From NCBI RefSeq assembly GCF_000429545.1, contig NZ_AUCB01000009.1, forward strand, positions 110,667-174,666: a stretch of DNA of 64,000 bases, written 5' to 3'. Source of the DNA: Arenibacter certesii DSM 19833. GTDB taxonomy: Bacteria > Bacteroidota > Bacteroidia > Flavobacteriales > Flavobacteriaceae. The notes under the pieces were generated by a model. The model did no database searches and was not told the DNA's origin. It was given only the letters and a program-made list of their open reading frames with translations. This document shows, piece after piece, positions 46,920 to 55,451 of this stretch (position 1 is its first letter; every line of letters begins with the position of its first letter). A program made the translations under genes and the position numbers.

Positions 46920-47882
46920 ATGGAAAAATGGGTGTTAGCAATAGATTTAGGAGGAACCTTTACCAAAGTCGGTTTGGTGAATAGGACAGGTGATATTATA
47001 GGTGAAAAAGTATATGATACCGGTGCTAAACTGCCCTATAAAAATTTCTTAACTAAATTGGAAAATGTGGTAGGTGAATTGTTACGTACCCATGGTAAAG
47101 ATATTGATGTTGTTGCGGCTGGGGTAGGAGCCCCTAATGCCAATGTGAACACCGGAGAAATGGAAAATCCGCCTAATTTTAGTTGGGGAGAGAGAGTGCC
47201 TTTGGCCAAATCCATAGAAGAGATCTGCAACTTGCCAACTACTATAGCAAATGATGCAAATGCTGCTGCAATTGGAGAAATGACCTATGGAATGGCTAAG
47301 GGAATGAAGAATTTCGTGGTACTTACCTTAGGGACTGGCTTGGGGAGTGGAATTGTAATTAACGGAAAGCTTCTGACTGGGGAGAATGGCATGGCCGGTG
47401 AATTAGGTCACGTAAACGTAGATCCCTACGGGCGTAAATGCAATTGTGGATTAACAGGTTGTTTGGAGAATTACGCTTCGGTAACCGGTTTAAAACGTAC
47501 TGTTTTTGAGCTTATTTCCGAAATGCCTGAAGCATCATCTCTTAAAGATATTAGTTTTAATCACCTAACAGGAGTAATGATTGCCGAAGCGGCACACAAT
47601 GGTGATCCTATTGCTTTAAAGGCATTTGAATTGACTGGTGAGGTGCTAGGTAGTAAAATGGCTGATTCAGCCGCACATCTAGACCCGGAGGCATTTATCC
47701 TTGCAGGCGGACTAGGGAAGGCAGGAGATCTTTTACTAAATCCTACCATTGCCAGTATGGAGAAAAATTTATTTATAGCGTATAAGGGGAAAATAAAGGT
47801 GAAGATATCCACAGCACCAAGTGCCCATGCAATATTAGGTCCGGCTGCATTGGCATTCCATTCCCTTTTAGATCATTCGTAG
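46920..47882 (+). CDS. ROK family sugar kinase
   Basis: 320 residues, cytosolic. ATP-binding AIDLGGTFTKVGLVN (residues 6-20), the sugar-binding NDANAAAIGEMTYG with the catalytic Asp, TLGTGLGSGIVINGKL, and the ROK zinc signature with C174, C176 and C181 in KCNCGLTGCLENYAS preceded by GELGHV. ROK proteins of this form are usually glucokinases or N-acetylhexosamine kinases; which one is not clear. No HTH, so it is not a repressor. Its last 10 bases overlap the end of the convergent cbpM gene. Confidence 0.9.
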   Translation: MEKWVLAIDLGGTFTKVGLVNRTGDIIGEKVYDTGAKLPYKNFLTKLENVVGELLRTHGKDIDVVAAGVGAPNANVNTGEMENPPNFSWGERVPLAKSIEEICNLPTTIANDANAAAIGEMTYGMAKGMKNFVVLTLGTGLGSGIVINGKLLTGENGMAGELGHVNVDPYGRKCNCGLTGCLENYASVTGLKRTVFELISEMPEASSLKDISFNHLTGVMIAEAAHNGDPIALKAFELTGEVLGSKMADSAAHLDPEAFILAGGLGKAGDLLLNPTIASMEKNLFIAYKGKIKVKISTAPSAHAILGPAALAFHSLLDHS

Positions 47883-48163
47883 CGCCTAAGCTTATTGTGT
47901 AAAGCGGTTATTTCATCCTGCATCGTCTGTATGCGATCTAATAGTTCCGTAACTACCCCAATACCCTCTAAATTAATATCAAGATCCAGGTGGAGTCGGA
48001 CTATCTTCTCTGCCTTGGGCAATTGTTTAATGGGTAAATACTGTAAGTTTTCTTGGAACACTACATCTACAAGGCCCATTTCATAAAGTTCCATCATAAA
48101 ATCGGATGCAATATTGTGGGAAGTACAAAAGTCTTCTATGGCGATATACTTATCCTGTTTCAT
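47873..48163 (-). CDS. cbpM: CbpM-like chaperone modulator
   Basis: 96 residues. MerR-like N-terminal helix-turn-helix fold (YIAIEDFCTSHNIASDFMMELYEMGLV) and a C-terminal coiled coil with the Bacteroidota CbpM pattern (DLDINLEGIGVVTELLDRIQTMQDEI). CbpM binds and inhibits the J-protein CbpA, encoded 11 bases upstream in the same operon. Its stop overlaps the convergent ROK kinase gene. Confidence 0.88.
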   Translation of the reverse strand: MKQDKYIAIEDFCTSHNIASDFMMELYEMGLVDVVFQENLQYLPIKQLPKAEKIVRLHLDLDINLEGIGVVTELLDRIQTMQDEITALHNKLRRYE

Positions 48164-48174
48164 AGGGTTTATTT

Positions 48175-49068
48175 TTACTTTCTTAATTCTGCAAGCTCTT
48201 TAAGCAGTTCTTTTTCTTTTGTTGTTAATCCGGTAGGGGTCTTAATATTATAGGTAATAAACAAATCACCATAAGTCCCCTCTTTTTTGTACACGGGAAA
48301 GCCCTTACTTCTAAGCTTTACCTTGGTGCCATTTTGGGTTTCTGGTTTTATTTTTAGTTTAACCTGACCATCAAATGTATCAACCGTAATATCACCCCCT
48401 AACAAAGCGGTGTACAGATCCAAATCTACGGTGGAGTAGAGGTCATTTCCATCTCGCTTAAACGGAGTATCATTTACAATGGAAAAAGTAATATAGAGAT
48501 CTCCATTTGGCCCCCCTTGTTGTCCCGGACCCCCATGTCCGCTAATTTTAATGGTCTGCCCATTTTCAATTCCAGCGGGGACTGTTATCCGGATGTTTTT
48601 GTTGTTTACGGTAAGTGTTTGTTTGTGCGTGTTATATACATCGCGCAAGTGCAATTTTAGTTCGGCATTATAATCCTGTCCTCTAAATCGAGTGCCTCTT
48701 GCACTATGGAAACCACCACTGCCACCAAACATGGATTCGAAAAATTCCGAAAAATCAGCTCCTTCAAATTGTTGCGAACGGGATTGCCTTCTATGGCCAG
48801 AGGATGTACGACCAGATCGTTGGGCTTTTTCAAACTCTTCGGCATGTTCCCAATCCTTACCGTATTTGTCATATTTTTTGCGCTTTTCTGGGTCGCCCAA
48901 TACTTCATTGGCCTCATTAACCTCCTTAAATTTATGCTCCGCCTCCTTGTCGTTAGGATTAATATCCGGATGGTATTTACGGGCCATCTTACGGTATGCC
49001 TTTTTAACTTGGCTCTGGTCCGCGTTTTTATCCAATCCCAGAATTTTATAATAATCAATAAACTTCAC
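48175..49068 (-). CDS. cbpA: CbpA-type J-domain co-chaperone
   Basis: 297 residues. J-domain with HPD at residues 33-35 ([12 protein letters not shown]), a Gly/Ser/Phe-rich linker ([13 protein letters not shown]), and the two C-terminal beta domains ([41 protein letters not shown]). There is no zinc-finger of four CxxCxGxG repeats, so this is CbpA-like rather than DnaJ. It stimulates DnaK and is controlled by CbpM. Confidence 0.92.
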   Translation of the reverse strand: MKFIDYYKILGLDKNADQSQVKKAYRKMARKYHPDINPNDKEAEHKFKEVNEANEVLGDPEKRKKYDKYGKDWEHAEEFEKAQRSGRTSSGHRRQSRSQQFEGADFSEFFESMFGGSGGFHSARGTRFRGQDYNAELKLHLRDVYNTHKQTLTVNNKNIRITVPAGIENGQTIKISGHGGPGQQGGPNGDLYITFSIVNDTPFKRDGNDLYSTVDLDLYTALLGGDITVDTFDGQVKLKIKPETQNGTKVKLRSKGFPVYKKEGTYGDLFITYNIKTPTGLTTKEKELLKELAELRK

Positions 49069-49164
49069 TTGAATAATATTTATGCATTGTTAATGAATTT
49101 GATAACTTGCTCTGTATGTGCGTCTCACGATTAGGTATCCTACGTCTTGTGAGCAGTCCTAAGA

Positions 49165-49464
49165 CTAGGAATGGGTACGGATGACGCTAACAATTTCTGC
49201 CTGCTGTAAAACACCGGATTCTCTCCAAAGTTGTTTTCCATTTTTAAATAATATCATGGTAGGTACCCCGCGAACTTGATATTGGGCCGCTAAAGGAGCA
49301 TTGGTGTCCACGTCTATCTTAATGATTTTCACCGCATCTCCCAGTTCTTTCTTTACCGATTCCAAAATAGGAGCCAGCATTTTACAGGGTCCGCACCATG
49401 TGGCGAAAAAGTCGATTAATACAGGAGTTTCGGAATTTATAATATCGTTGAAGCTACTTTTCAT
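49165..49464 (-). CDS. trxA: Thioredoxin
   Basis: 99 residues, cytosolic, with the active site ATWCGPCKM (Cys 24 and Cys 27), cis-Pro in RGVPTMILF and FKNGKQLWRESG. Reduces protein disulfides with electrons from thioredoxin reductase, whose gene lies 1.2 kb away on the other strand. The C-terminus is short but complete. Confidence 0.94.
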   Translation of the reverse strand: MKSSFNDIINSETPVLIDFFATWCGPCKMLAPILESVKKELGDAVKIIKIDVDTNAPLAAQYQVRGVPTMILFKNGKQLWRESGVLQQAEIVSVIRTHS

Positions 49465-49621
49465 TTTCTTTTTTTTTAATTTTTATTAAAGTGGTGAATA
49501 AAAATATAAGTTTTATGATCACTTTTTTAGCTGACATCCATTATAATGATTGCCAGTTTAATTCCTTAAATTTAAGGTAATTTTTTAAATCCTCTTATCG
49601 CAATCACTTAAATTACAAGAT

Positions 49622-50470
49622 ATGAAAAGTGTTCTTATACCTACCGATTTTTCTGATAACTCCTACGGTGCCATAGCTTATGCAGTACAAATGTTGGAGA
49701 ATGAGGAATGCACATTTCACTTACTGCATACCTATACCCCTGCTATATATCAGTCGGAGTTTTTACTACATAGTCCAGGACAAGTAGGTCTTGGTGATAT
49801 CTATAGATTAGATTCCGAAAAACGCTTAAATGAATTAAAGCAAACTATTTTAGTGGAATATCAAAATCCAAAACATCACTTTGAAACCCATAGTGCCTTT
49901 AATATTCTTATGGAAGCTATAGATGAACTGCTAGAGGAGAAGAATATAGATTTAATTATTATGGGAACCCAAGGGGCAACTGGTGCCAAAGAAATATTTT
50001 TAGGAAGTAATACGGTGCACGCCATAAAGCGTTCGAAAGGTCCAATATTGGTTGTTCCATTTGATTATAAGTTTGAGTCGCCCAAGAATATACTCTTTCC
50101 TACAGACTATGAAATAGAATATAATAACGCGCTTGTTAAAGAACTTCTTATTATGGCAAAGAGCTATAGTGCAAAGATAGATGTGATGCATATTTCCAAT
50201 AGTCAAGAGTTGAGTCCACTACAAGAAGCTAATAAAACTAAATTGGAAAAATTGCTCAGTGGAACTAACCATCATTTTCATGAGGTTCCCGATCAAGGCA
50301 TTATTGAGGCAATAAATAACAAACAAGCTGATTTTAAGACCAACTTTTTAGTTATGGTTAAGAATAAGCACAGCTTTTTGGAAAACCTATTTTTAAAACC
50401 CGTGATTAACCAAATAGGTTTTCACACTACAATTCCTTTTTTGGTATTACCGTACCATCTTTTGGAATAG
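49622..50470 (+). CDS. Universal stress protein with two Usp domains
   Basis: 282 residues. The first Usp domain (1-145) keeps the ATP-binding pattern G-2x-G-9x-G(S/T) in GTQGATGAKEIFLGSNT with VPF after it; the second domain (about 150-282) is degenerate. Cytosolic stress response protein; specific role unknown. Monocistronic as far as can be seen. Confidence 0.88.
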   Translation: MKSVLIPTDFSDNSYGAIAYAVQMLENEECTFHLLHTYTPAIYQSEFLLHSPGQVGLGDIYRLDSEKRLNELKQTILVEYQNPKHHFETHSAFNILMEAIDELLEEKNIDLIIMGTQGATGAKEIFLGSNTVHAIKRSKGPILVVPFDYKFESPKNILFPTDYEIEYNNALVKELLIMAKSYSAKIDVMHISNSQELSPLQEANKTKLEKLLSGTNHHFHEVPDQGIIEAINNKQADFKTNFLVMVKNKHSFLENLFLKPVINQIGFHTTIPFLVLPYHLLE

Positions 50471-50679
50471 AGAGTATTTCCTTGTAATTTAGGTGTTAGA
50501 GAGGTTGTGTGTTTAAATTGTACACGCTATTGTTAGATGTATGCACTGTGTATAGAAATGCAGAATTATATGCAATAGTTTTGGTAACTTGCCCCATAAT
50601 AACTTTTTATAACTTTTGAAGGGATGGTTTTGGTTAAAATCCTACTTTTGTTTTATAAAATGTATTGAAGATTTTGATT

Positions 50680-51651
50680 ATGGCAGATAAAGTAGAACGA
50701 TTAAAGACATTGATTATTGGTTCGGGACCTGCTGGTTATACAGCAGCTATATATGCGGCAAGAGCCGATTTGAAACCCGTTGTATATACTGGAATGGAAC
50801 CTGGTGGTCAGTTGACTACTACAACCGAAGTTGATAACTTTCCTGGATATCCAGAAGGTGTAGATGGACCATCCATGATGATAGATTTGCAGAAGCAGGC
50901 CGAAAGATTTGGGACTGATGTTAGAATGGGGATGGCAACTGCAGTTGAATTTAGTGATGAGGTTGGCGGAATACACAAGGTAACTATTGATAATGATAAG
51001 GTTATAGAGGCAGAGACTGTTATTATTTCAACAGGAGCTACGGCAAAATACCTCGGGATACCTAGTGAGCAGAAGCTTCGAGGAGGTGGTGTGTCAGCAT
51101 GTGCTGTATGTGATGGGTTTTTTTACAAAGGTCAGGATGTGGCTATCGTTGGAGCAGGGGATACCGCTGCTGAAGAAGCGTCTTATTTGGCTAATATCTG
51201 TAGCAAGGTTACCATGTTAGTAAGAAAAGACCATATGCGTGCCTCCAAAGCAATGCAACATAGGGTAAACAGCCTTAAGAATATCGAGATTCGTTATAAT
51301 ACGGAGGTAGATGAGGTATTAGGAGACCTAGTAGTAGAAGGTTTACGTATGGTTAACAATCTTACTGGGGAAAAAGAAGAGATCGCTATAACCGGTCTAT
51401 TTGTTGCCATAGGACATAAGCCTAATACAGATATCTTTAAAGGGCAATTGGAAATGGATGATACTGGTTATTTAATAACCAAAGGGAAGTCTACCAAAAC
51501 TAGTAAGCCAGGTGTCTTCGCAAGTGGAGACGTACAGGATAAAGAATATAGGCAGGCTGTTACAGCTGCAGGAACAGGATGTATGGCAGCTTTGGATGCA
51601 GAGCGATATTTGGCAACTATAGAATCTCCGGAAGAGGTATCTACCCAATAA
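50680..51651 (+). CDS. trxB: Thioredoxin-disulfide reductase
   Basis: The start is taken at ATG 50680 (MADKVERLKTLIIGSGPAG), not the TTG 15 bases earlier. 323 residues: FAD site GSGPAGYTAAIYAARA, redox cysteines C141 and C144 in SACAVCDGFF, NADPH site GAGDTAAEEASYLA, and the C-terminal FAD motif GVFASGDVQDKEYRQAVTAAGTG. It reduces thioredoxin with NADPH. Terminator follows. Confidence 0.95.
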   Translation: MADKVERLKTLIIGSGPAGYTAAIYAARADLKPVVYTGMEPGGQLTTTTEVDNFPGYPEGVDGPSMMIDLQKQAERFGTDVRMGMATAVEFSDEVGGIHKVTIDNDKVIEAETVIISTGATAKYLGIPSEQKLRGGGVSACAVCDGFFYKGQDVAIVGAGDTAAEEASYLANICSKVTMLVRKDHMRASKAMQHRVNSLKNIEIRYNTEVDEVLGDLVVEGLRMVNNLTGEKEEIAITGLFVAIGHKPNTDIFKGQLEMDDTGYLITKGKSTKTSKPGVFASGDVQDKEYRQAVTAAGTGCMAALDAERYLATIESPEEVSTQ

Positions 51652-51725
51652 AAAAGTATTCCCAATTACTTAAATTCCACGTATTTCATTGGGAGGAGCT
51701 TTTACGTATTATTTACTCAATATAC

Positions 51726-51766
51726 TATAGCCCGATGGTGAATACACTATCGGGCTATATTTTTGT
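51726..51766. terminator. Bidirectional terminator after trxB
   Basis: Perfect 11-bp stem TATAGCCCGAT / ATCGGGCTATA with a 12-nt loop and a T-run. Also serves the convergent gene ending at 51804. Confidence 0.88.
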
Positions 51767-51803
51767 TCAGGAAATAATTTTGAGTTTTTTTTAGAGGAAG
51801 AGC

Positions 51804-52250
51804 TTAATCAATACGCTTATAATTTTCCGAATTGATCCGGTTTCCTTCTTCATCAGTAAAAATCTGACTGTATTTGTCTCCATCAAATACGAGTTCCATT
51901 TGCCATTCCATATTTTCATTTGCGATTTTACGCATAGAGGCGGACATGTACTCCAGTTTTTCGGTGAGTGTACTGTCGGTAGCAATGTAGGAGCCATATC
52001 CAAACCATTCAATAGAATCTGTAGGAACATATCTTGTCCACATCACTTTTCCATTATAGTACATCTTAATCTGCCGATAACCCTCTGTAGCGGGTAAGGT
52101 GGTTACCTCATTGTTGCCATCGTAGTTGTTAAAGCTAACTAGTTCCCAAGTTCCTTCAAGCGTGTTATTGTTTTGTGGCTCAGGTGATGAAAGTTCAGTA
52201 CCTGCTACCAAAATTAACATCAAGAAAACCAATCCTAATAATTTTTTCAT
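51804..52250 (-). CDS. Exported lipocalin-like hypothetical protein
   Basis: 148 residues with an N-terminal signal (MKKLLGLVFLMLILVAGTEL). The body has the lipocalin-like opening LEGTWELVSFNNYDGN and a central GYRQIKMYYNGKVMWTRYV, as in small Bacteroidota DUF4488/lipocalin-like proteins. No lipobox Cys. Function unknown; possibly periplasmic ligand binding. Confidence 0.6.
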   Translation of the reverse strand: MKKLLGLVFLMLILVAGTELSSPEPQNNNTLEGTWELVSFNNYDGNNEVTTLPATEGYRQIKMYYNGKVMWTRYVPTDSIEWFGYGSYIATDSTLTEKLEYMSASMRKIANENMEWQMELVFDGDKYSQIFTDEEGNRINSENYKRID

Positions 52251-52372
52251 AATAGTGCTGGTGTTTAGGGGTAATACATTAAATTAAATGATTACAAAAA
52301 AGTTACGAAATAAAAAGGACATGGTCAATTAAAATGTTAAAAAATACAAGGTTATGAATAATTCACATGCAA

Positions 52373-53431
52373 TTATTGAGAATATGAATTTAAGGCATGT
52401 GTGAGATATAAAACATCTTCTTTGGTGTGGTGTGCGCTTAGAACTATTCTGCTCATTAATGGCGAATCCTCATCGGGGTACTTAAAGCTGGTCACCACTA
52501 TTTTATGTTGCTCTAAGTATTGGGTGAGACTAGCATCTCTAAAGCTAAAGGAGGGATGTCCATCCATCCACTTAAACTTTTCTAGATTATTATTGGCTCT
52601 AAATAACGCAATGTTGTCTTTGAGGATAGCCCTTTTTTCTGCGAAAATTTCACCTCCTTTTGTGAGTGAGGCCATGGCGGCAGGGGCGGCGGGACTAGCT
52701 CCACCAAAGAAAGCGGTATCGGTTAATTGTGTTATACGTTTATTGGAACCAAAAATAGCTCCGGCTTGGATTCCATAACCTTTTCCTAAAGAGCAACAAA
52801 TTATCAACTCTTTTGGATTTAATAGTTGTAGGCTTTTATATACCCCGCTACCATTATCCCCAACTATACCGATACCATGGGAATCGTCTACCACTAAAAT
52901 AATCTTCTCTAACGGTAATTTTTTTAGTCCCACAAAATCGGGGTAGTTGTAACCCGAAAAATCAATCGCATCCAAGAAAACCACCGGGGTTACCTCCTTA
53001 TTTTTCCTTAAATGATCTCTAATAGCAATATCCAGAGCGGTAAAGGAGATAAACGGTTTTAAACGTGTACCATGTTGCATTACATATAAAGCAGAATGGG
53101 TGTTAGGGGCATAGAATAATTTATGCTCCTTAGAATCCAATGCTTGCCTTACTAGTTGTCCTGCTAAATACCCTGAAGAAACCGTAGTACTACTTTCAGT
53201 ACCTACCCATTGGGTCAATAAGCCTTCTGCTTCTTCATAAACAGCGAGTTTAAGATTGGCTTTTCTAGAAGCTCCGTAGTTGGTTCCATATCTTAGGATG
53301 TTGGAAATATAGAGTTGCTGAAAAACCGTATCCGTCTGAAGACCTAAATAAGATGTTCCACCAAAATACAAGAATTTTTCCCCATTTAATTCTATTTCCC
53401 TTCCAGGAAAATGATCTACATAATAATTCAT
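52373..53431 (-). CDS. PLP-dependent aminotransferase, AONS-like fold type I
   Basis: 352 residues. Aspartate contacting PLP in VVDDSHGIGIVG and the Schiff-base lysine in CSLGKGYGIQAGAIFGS. The sequence resembles 8-amino-7-oxononanoate synthase/alpha-oxoamine synthase family members but is shorter at both ends. Its ATG overlaps the stop of the dipeptide epimerase gene by one base (TAATG), so the two are translationally coupled. No biotin genes are near. Perhaps it acts on a product of the epimerase; the substrate is unknown. Confidence 0.8.
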   Translation of the reverse strand: MNYYVDHFPGREIELNGEKFLYFGGTSYLGLQTDTVFQQLYISNILRYGTNYGASRKANLKLAVYEEAEGLLTQWVGTESSTTVSSGYLAGQLVRQALDSKEHKLFYAPNTHSALYVMQHGTRLKPFISFTALDIAIRDHLRKNKEVTPVVFLDAIDFSGYNYPDFVGLKKLPLEKIILVVDDSHGIGIVGDNGSGVYKSLQLLNPKELIICCSLGKGYGIQAGAIFGSNKRITQLTDTAFFGGASPAAPAAMASLTKGGEIFAEKRAILKDNIALFRANNNLEKFKWMDGHPSFSFRDASLTQYLEQHKIVVTSFKYPDEDSPLMSRIVLSAHHTKEDVLYLTHALNSYSQ

Positions 53432-54441
53432 TAACGTAATGTTATTCCGCTTCCACCTAAACTTGGGAAAATTACCTTTCCATGTTCTCCTATAATTACT
53501 CCGTCAGCAATATCTTCCCTTAATAACATGGCCCCATCCATATCTACATAATCTAACTGTGGGATAAGCTGTGCAATGGCAGAGATGCCCACAGTAGATT
53601 CTGTCATACAGCCTACCATAACTTTCAATCCCATAGACTTGGCTTTAGTGATCATTCGTCTGGCCGGGGTTAAGCCGCCGCACTTTGTCAGTTTTATATT
53701 GATTCCGGAAAAATGCGATCCACATTTTTCTACATCGCCCTCCACAATACAACTTTCATCCGCTATAGTGGGCAGTACACTGTGCTGGAGTACTTTCTTC
53801 ATACCCACCCAGTCTTCAGCTTTAAGGGGTTGCTCAAGAAATTCCACTCCCAATTCCTTCAATTGAGGTGCGTACTCAATAGTCTGATCTGCATTCCACG
53901 CACAATTGGCATCCACCCTAAAAATAGCATCGGTATGCTTGCGTAGTTCGCGAACTATTTCAACATCGTGCTCAGTACCCAGTTTTATTTTGTAGATGGG
54001 CCATGGAACCTCCTTCATTTTAGCTACCATTTTTTCAATGGTTCCAATACCTATGGTGTAGTTGGTAATGGGATAAGTACTATTATCCGTTTGCCATAAC
54101 TGGTACAATGGTTTGCCCATTAGTTTTCCATAAAGGTCGTTGGCAGCCAGATCTAAGGCACATACAGCAAAATTGCTCAAGTTTTTAGAAGATAAAAAAG
54201 CATGAAAAGCCTCGGGTGTTTGTAAATTAAACTGTTCTATCTCCTGTCTAATATCCTCTATCTCGCACTGCATAGTCTCAAAAGTAACGCCGTAGTAAGG
54301 ATTAGCGGTGGCTTCTCCATAGCCAATTTTCCCATCCAATTCTAGACTAATAATCATAGAGTCTTGAAAATCGCGGGATTCCCGCGAAATGCTAAAGGTG
54401 TGCTTCAGTGGGAGAATATATTTTTTAATATTTAATTTCAT
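53431..54441 (-). CDS. Dipeptide epimerase (L-Ala-D/L-Glu epimerase), enolase superfamily
   Basis: 336 residues. Enolase superfamily muconate-lactonising subgroup: acid-base lysines K151/K153 (YKIKLGT) and K250 (INIKLTKCGG), metal ligands D177 (RVDANCAWN), E203 (FLEQPL) and D228 (IADES). This residue set is typical of dipeptide epimerases that recycle muropeptides (L-Ala-D-Glu). First gene of a two-gene operon with the coupled aminotransferase. Confidence 0.9.
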   Translation of the reverse strand: MKLNIKKYILPLKHTFSISRESRDFQDSMIISLELDGKIGYGEATANPYYGVTFETMQCEIEDIRQEIEQFNLQTPEAFHAFLSSKNLSNFAVCALDLAANDLYGKLMGKPLYQLWQTDNSTYPITNYTIGIGTIEKMVAKMKEVPWPIYKIKLGTEHDVEIVRELRKHTDAIFRVDANCAWNADQTIEYAPQLKELGVEFLEQPLKAEDWVGMKKVLQHSVLPTIADESCIVEGDVEKCGSHFSGINIKLTKCGGLTPARRMITKAKSMGLKVMVGCMTESTVGISAIAQLIPQLDYVDMDGAMLLREDIADGVIIGEHGKVIFPSLGGSGITLR

Positions 54442-54512
54442 AAGGTTATTCTGATGTTTATTTTAGTAGGTAATTAGTTAGACGAATATAAAGAAAGATG
54501 TGGTATATAATA

Positions 54513-54548
54513 AGCTAAGGCCCATTGAAATTACAATGGACCTTGGCT
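54513..54548 (-). terminator. Probable terminator or stem after the GIN-domain gene
   Basis: AGCTAAGGCCCATTG pairs with CAATGGACCTTGGCT (two mismatches/wobbles), 6-nt loop. No strong T-tract. Lies between the GIN-domain gene and the dipeptide epimerase operon. Confidence 0.55.
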
Positions 54549-54583
54549 ATTAGGAATGAAATAAAATGCTTTGAAGCGAAAAC

Positions 54584-55309
54584 TTATAATTGACTAACGC
54601 TTCCAGAGCTAGATTTTTTACCCTCTACTTTAGGGTTGCCCGAATATTTTATATCCGCTCCACTGCTTGCTTCTGCAAAAAGAGATTCTGTGACATTTAT
54701 GGAAATGTTGGCGCCGCTACTGGCATTGGCCCTGCAAACAGCAGTAGTAAGGTTGTGAGCTTTTATGCCTGAACCACTGCTGGCATTACCATTAAATGTG
54801 TTAGACTGACCAGCTATTGAAATGTTTGCCCCGCTACTAGTATTCGCACTTACCTTATCCGCATTTAGGTCTTCTATAGTTAGATTAGATCCACTACTGG
54901 CATTTAATTCAATGGTTTCTGATTTAATAACGCTGTTTGCTATAAGGTCTGCTCCACTAGAAGTTTTTAAAACAGTGATTTTAGGCAAGGTTACGTAGAT
55001 CTTCTTTGTAGCCCTTCCAATATTTTCAACAGTGTGGATCCGTAAAACCCCACTTCTTAAATCGGTAGCAATTAGCTCTATAATGTTCTCATCCGCTTCT
55101 ACCAAAATGTCATAATCTTCACCTTGTGTAACATATACGTTTAAGCCCTCTGAAGCCGAGATAGCGGAAAAATCCCCTTTAACTGTTCGCATATCTTCCT
55201 GTACATTCCCGTTACCCTTTTCGCCTTGGCCGATATTAATATCAAAACCGCAGGATGAAAATAGAAGGACAAGGATTAGTGTAATCGTTATTCTTGCCAG
55301 TGTTGTCAT
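54584..55309 (-). CDS. GIN-domain (DUF2807) lipoprotein, adhesin head-like
   Basis: 241 residues. Lipoprotein signal ending LFSSC (Cys 20). The body is a right-handed beta-helix of short repeats with the motif SSGA(N/D)(I/L)xI, for example ASSGANISI, TSSGANISI and ASSGSNLTI. This is the putative auto-transporter adhesin head GIN domain (DUF2807). Function not established. It lies 142 bases downstream of the PspC gene on the same strand, a frequent Bacteroidota grouping. Confidence 0.88.
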   Translation of the reverse strand: MTTLARITITLILVLLFSSCGFDINIGQGEKGNGNVQEDMRTVKGDFSAISASEGLNVYVTQGEDYDILVEADENIIELIATDLRSGVLRIHTVENIGRATKKIYVTLPKITVLKTSSGADLIANSVIKSETIELNASSGSNLTIEDLNADKVSANTSSGANISIAGQSNTFNGNASSGSGIKAHNLTTAVCRANASSGANISINVTESLFAEASSGADIKYSGNPKVEGKKSSSGSVSQL

Positions 55310-55451
55310 GATGGTTGTTGTTGTGATCCAATAGCACCTAATTTTAAAAGAAAAGGATCTGAATCTGATTTAACTGAATTGGTTTATTGCTTAAAAGTAT
55401 ACGTTTTCACTTAAATTGTTATTCTCGCTATTACTCAACTGTGCCTATCTA

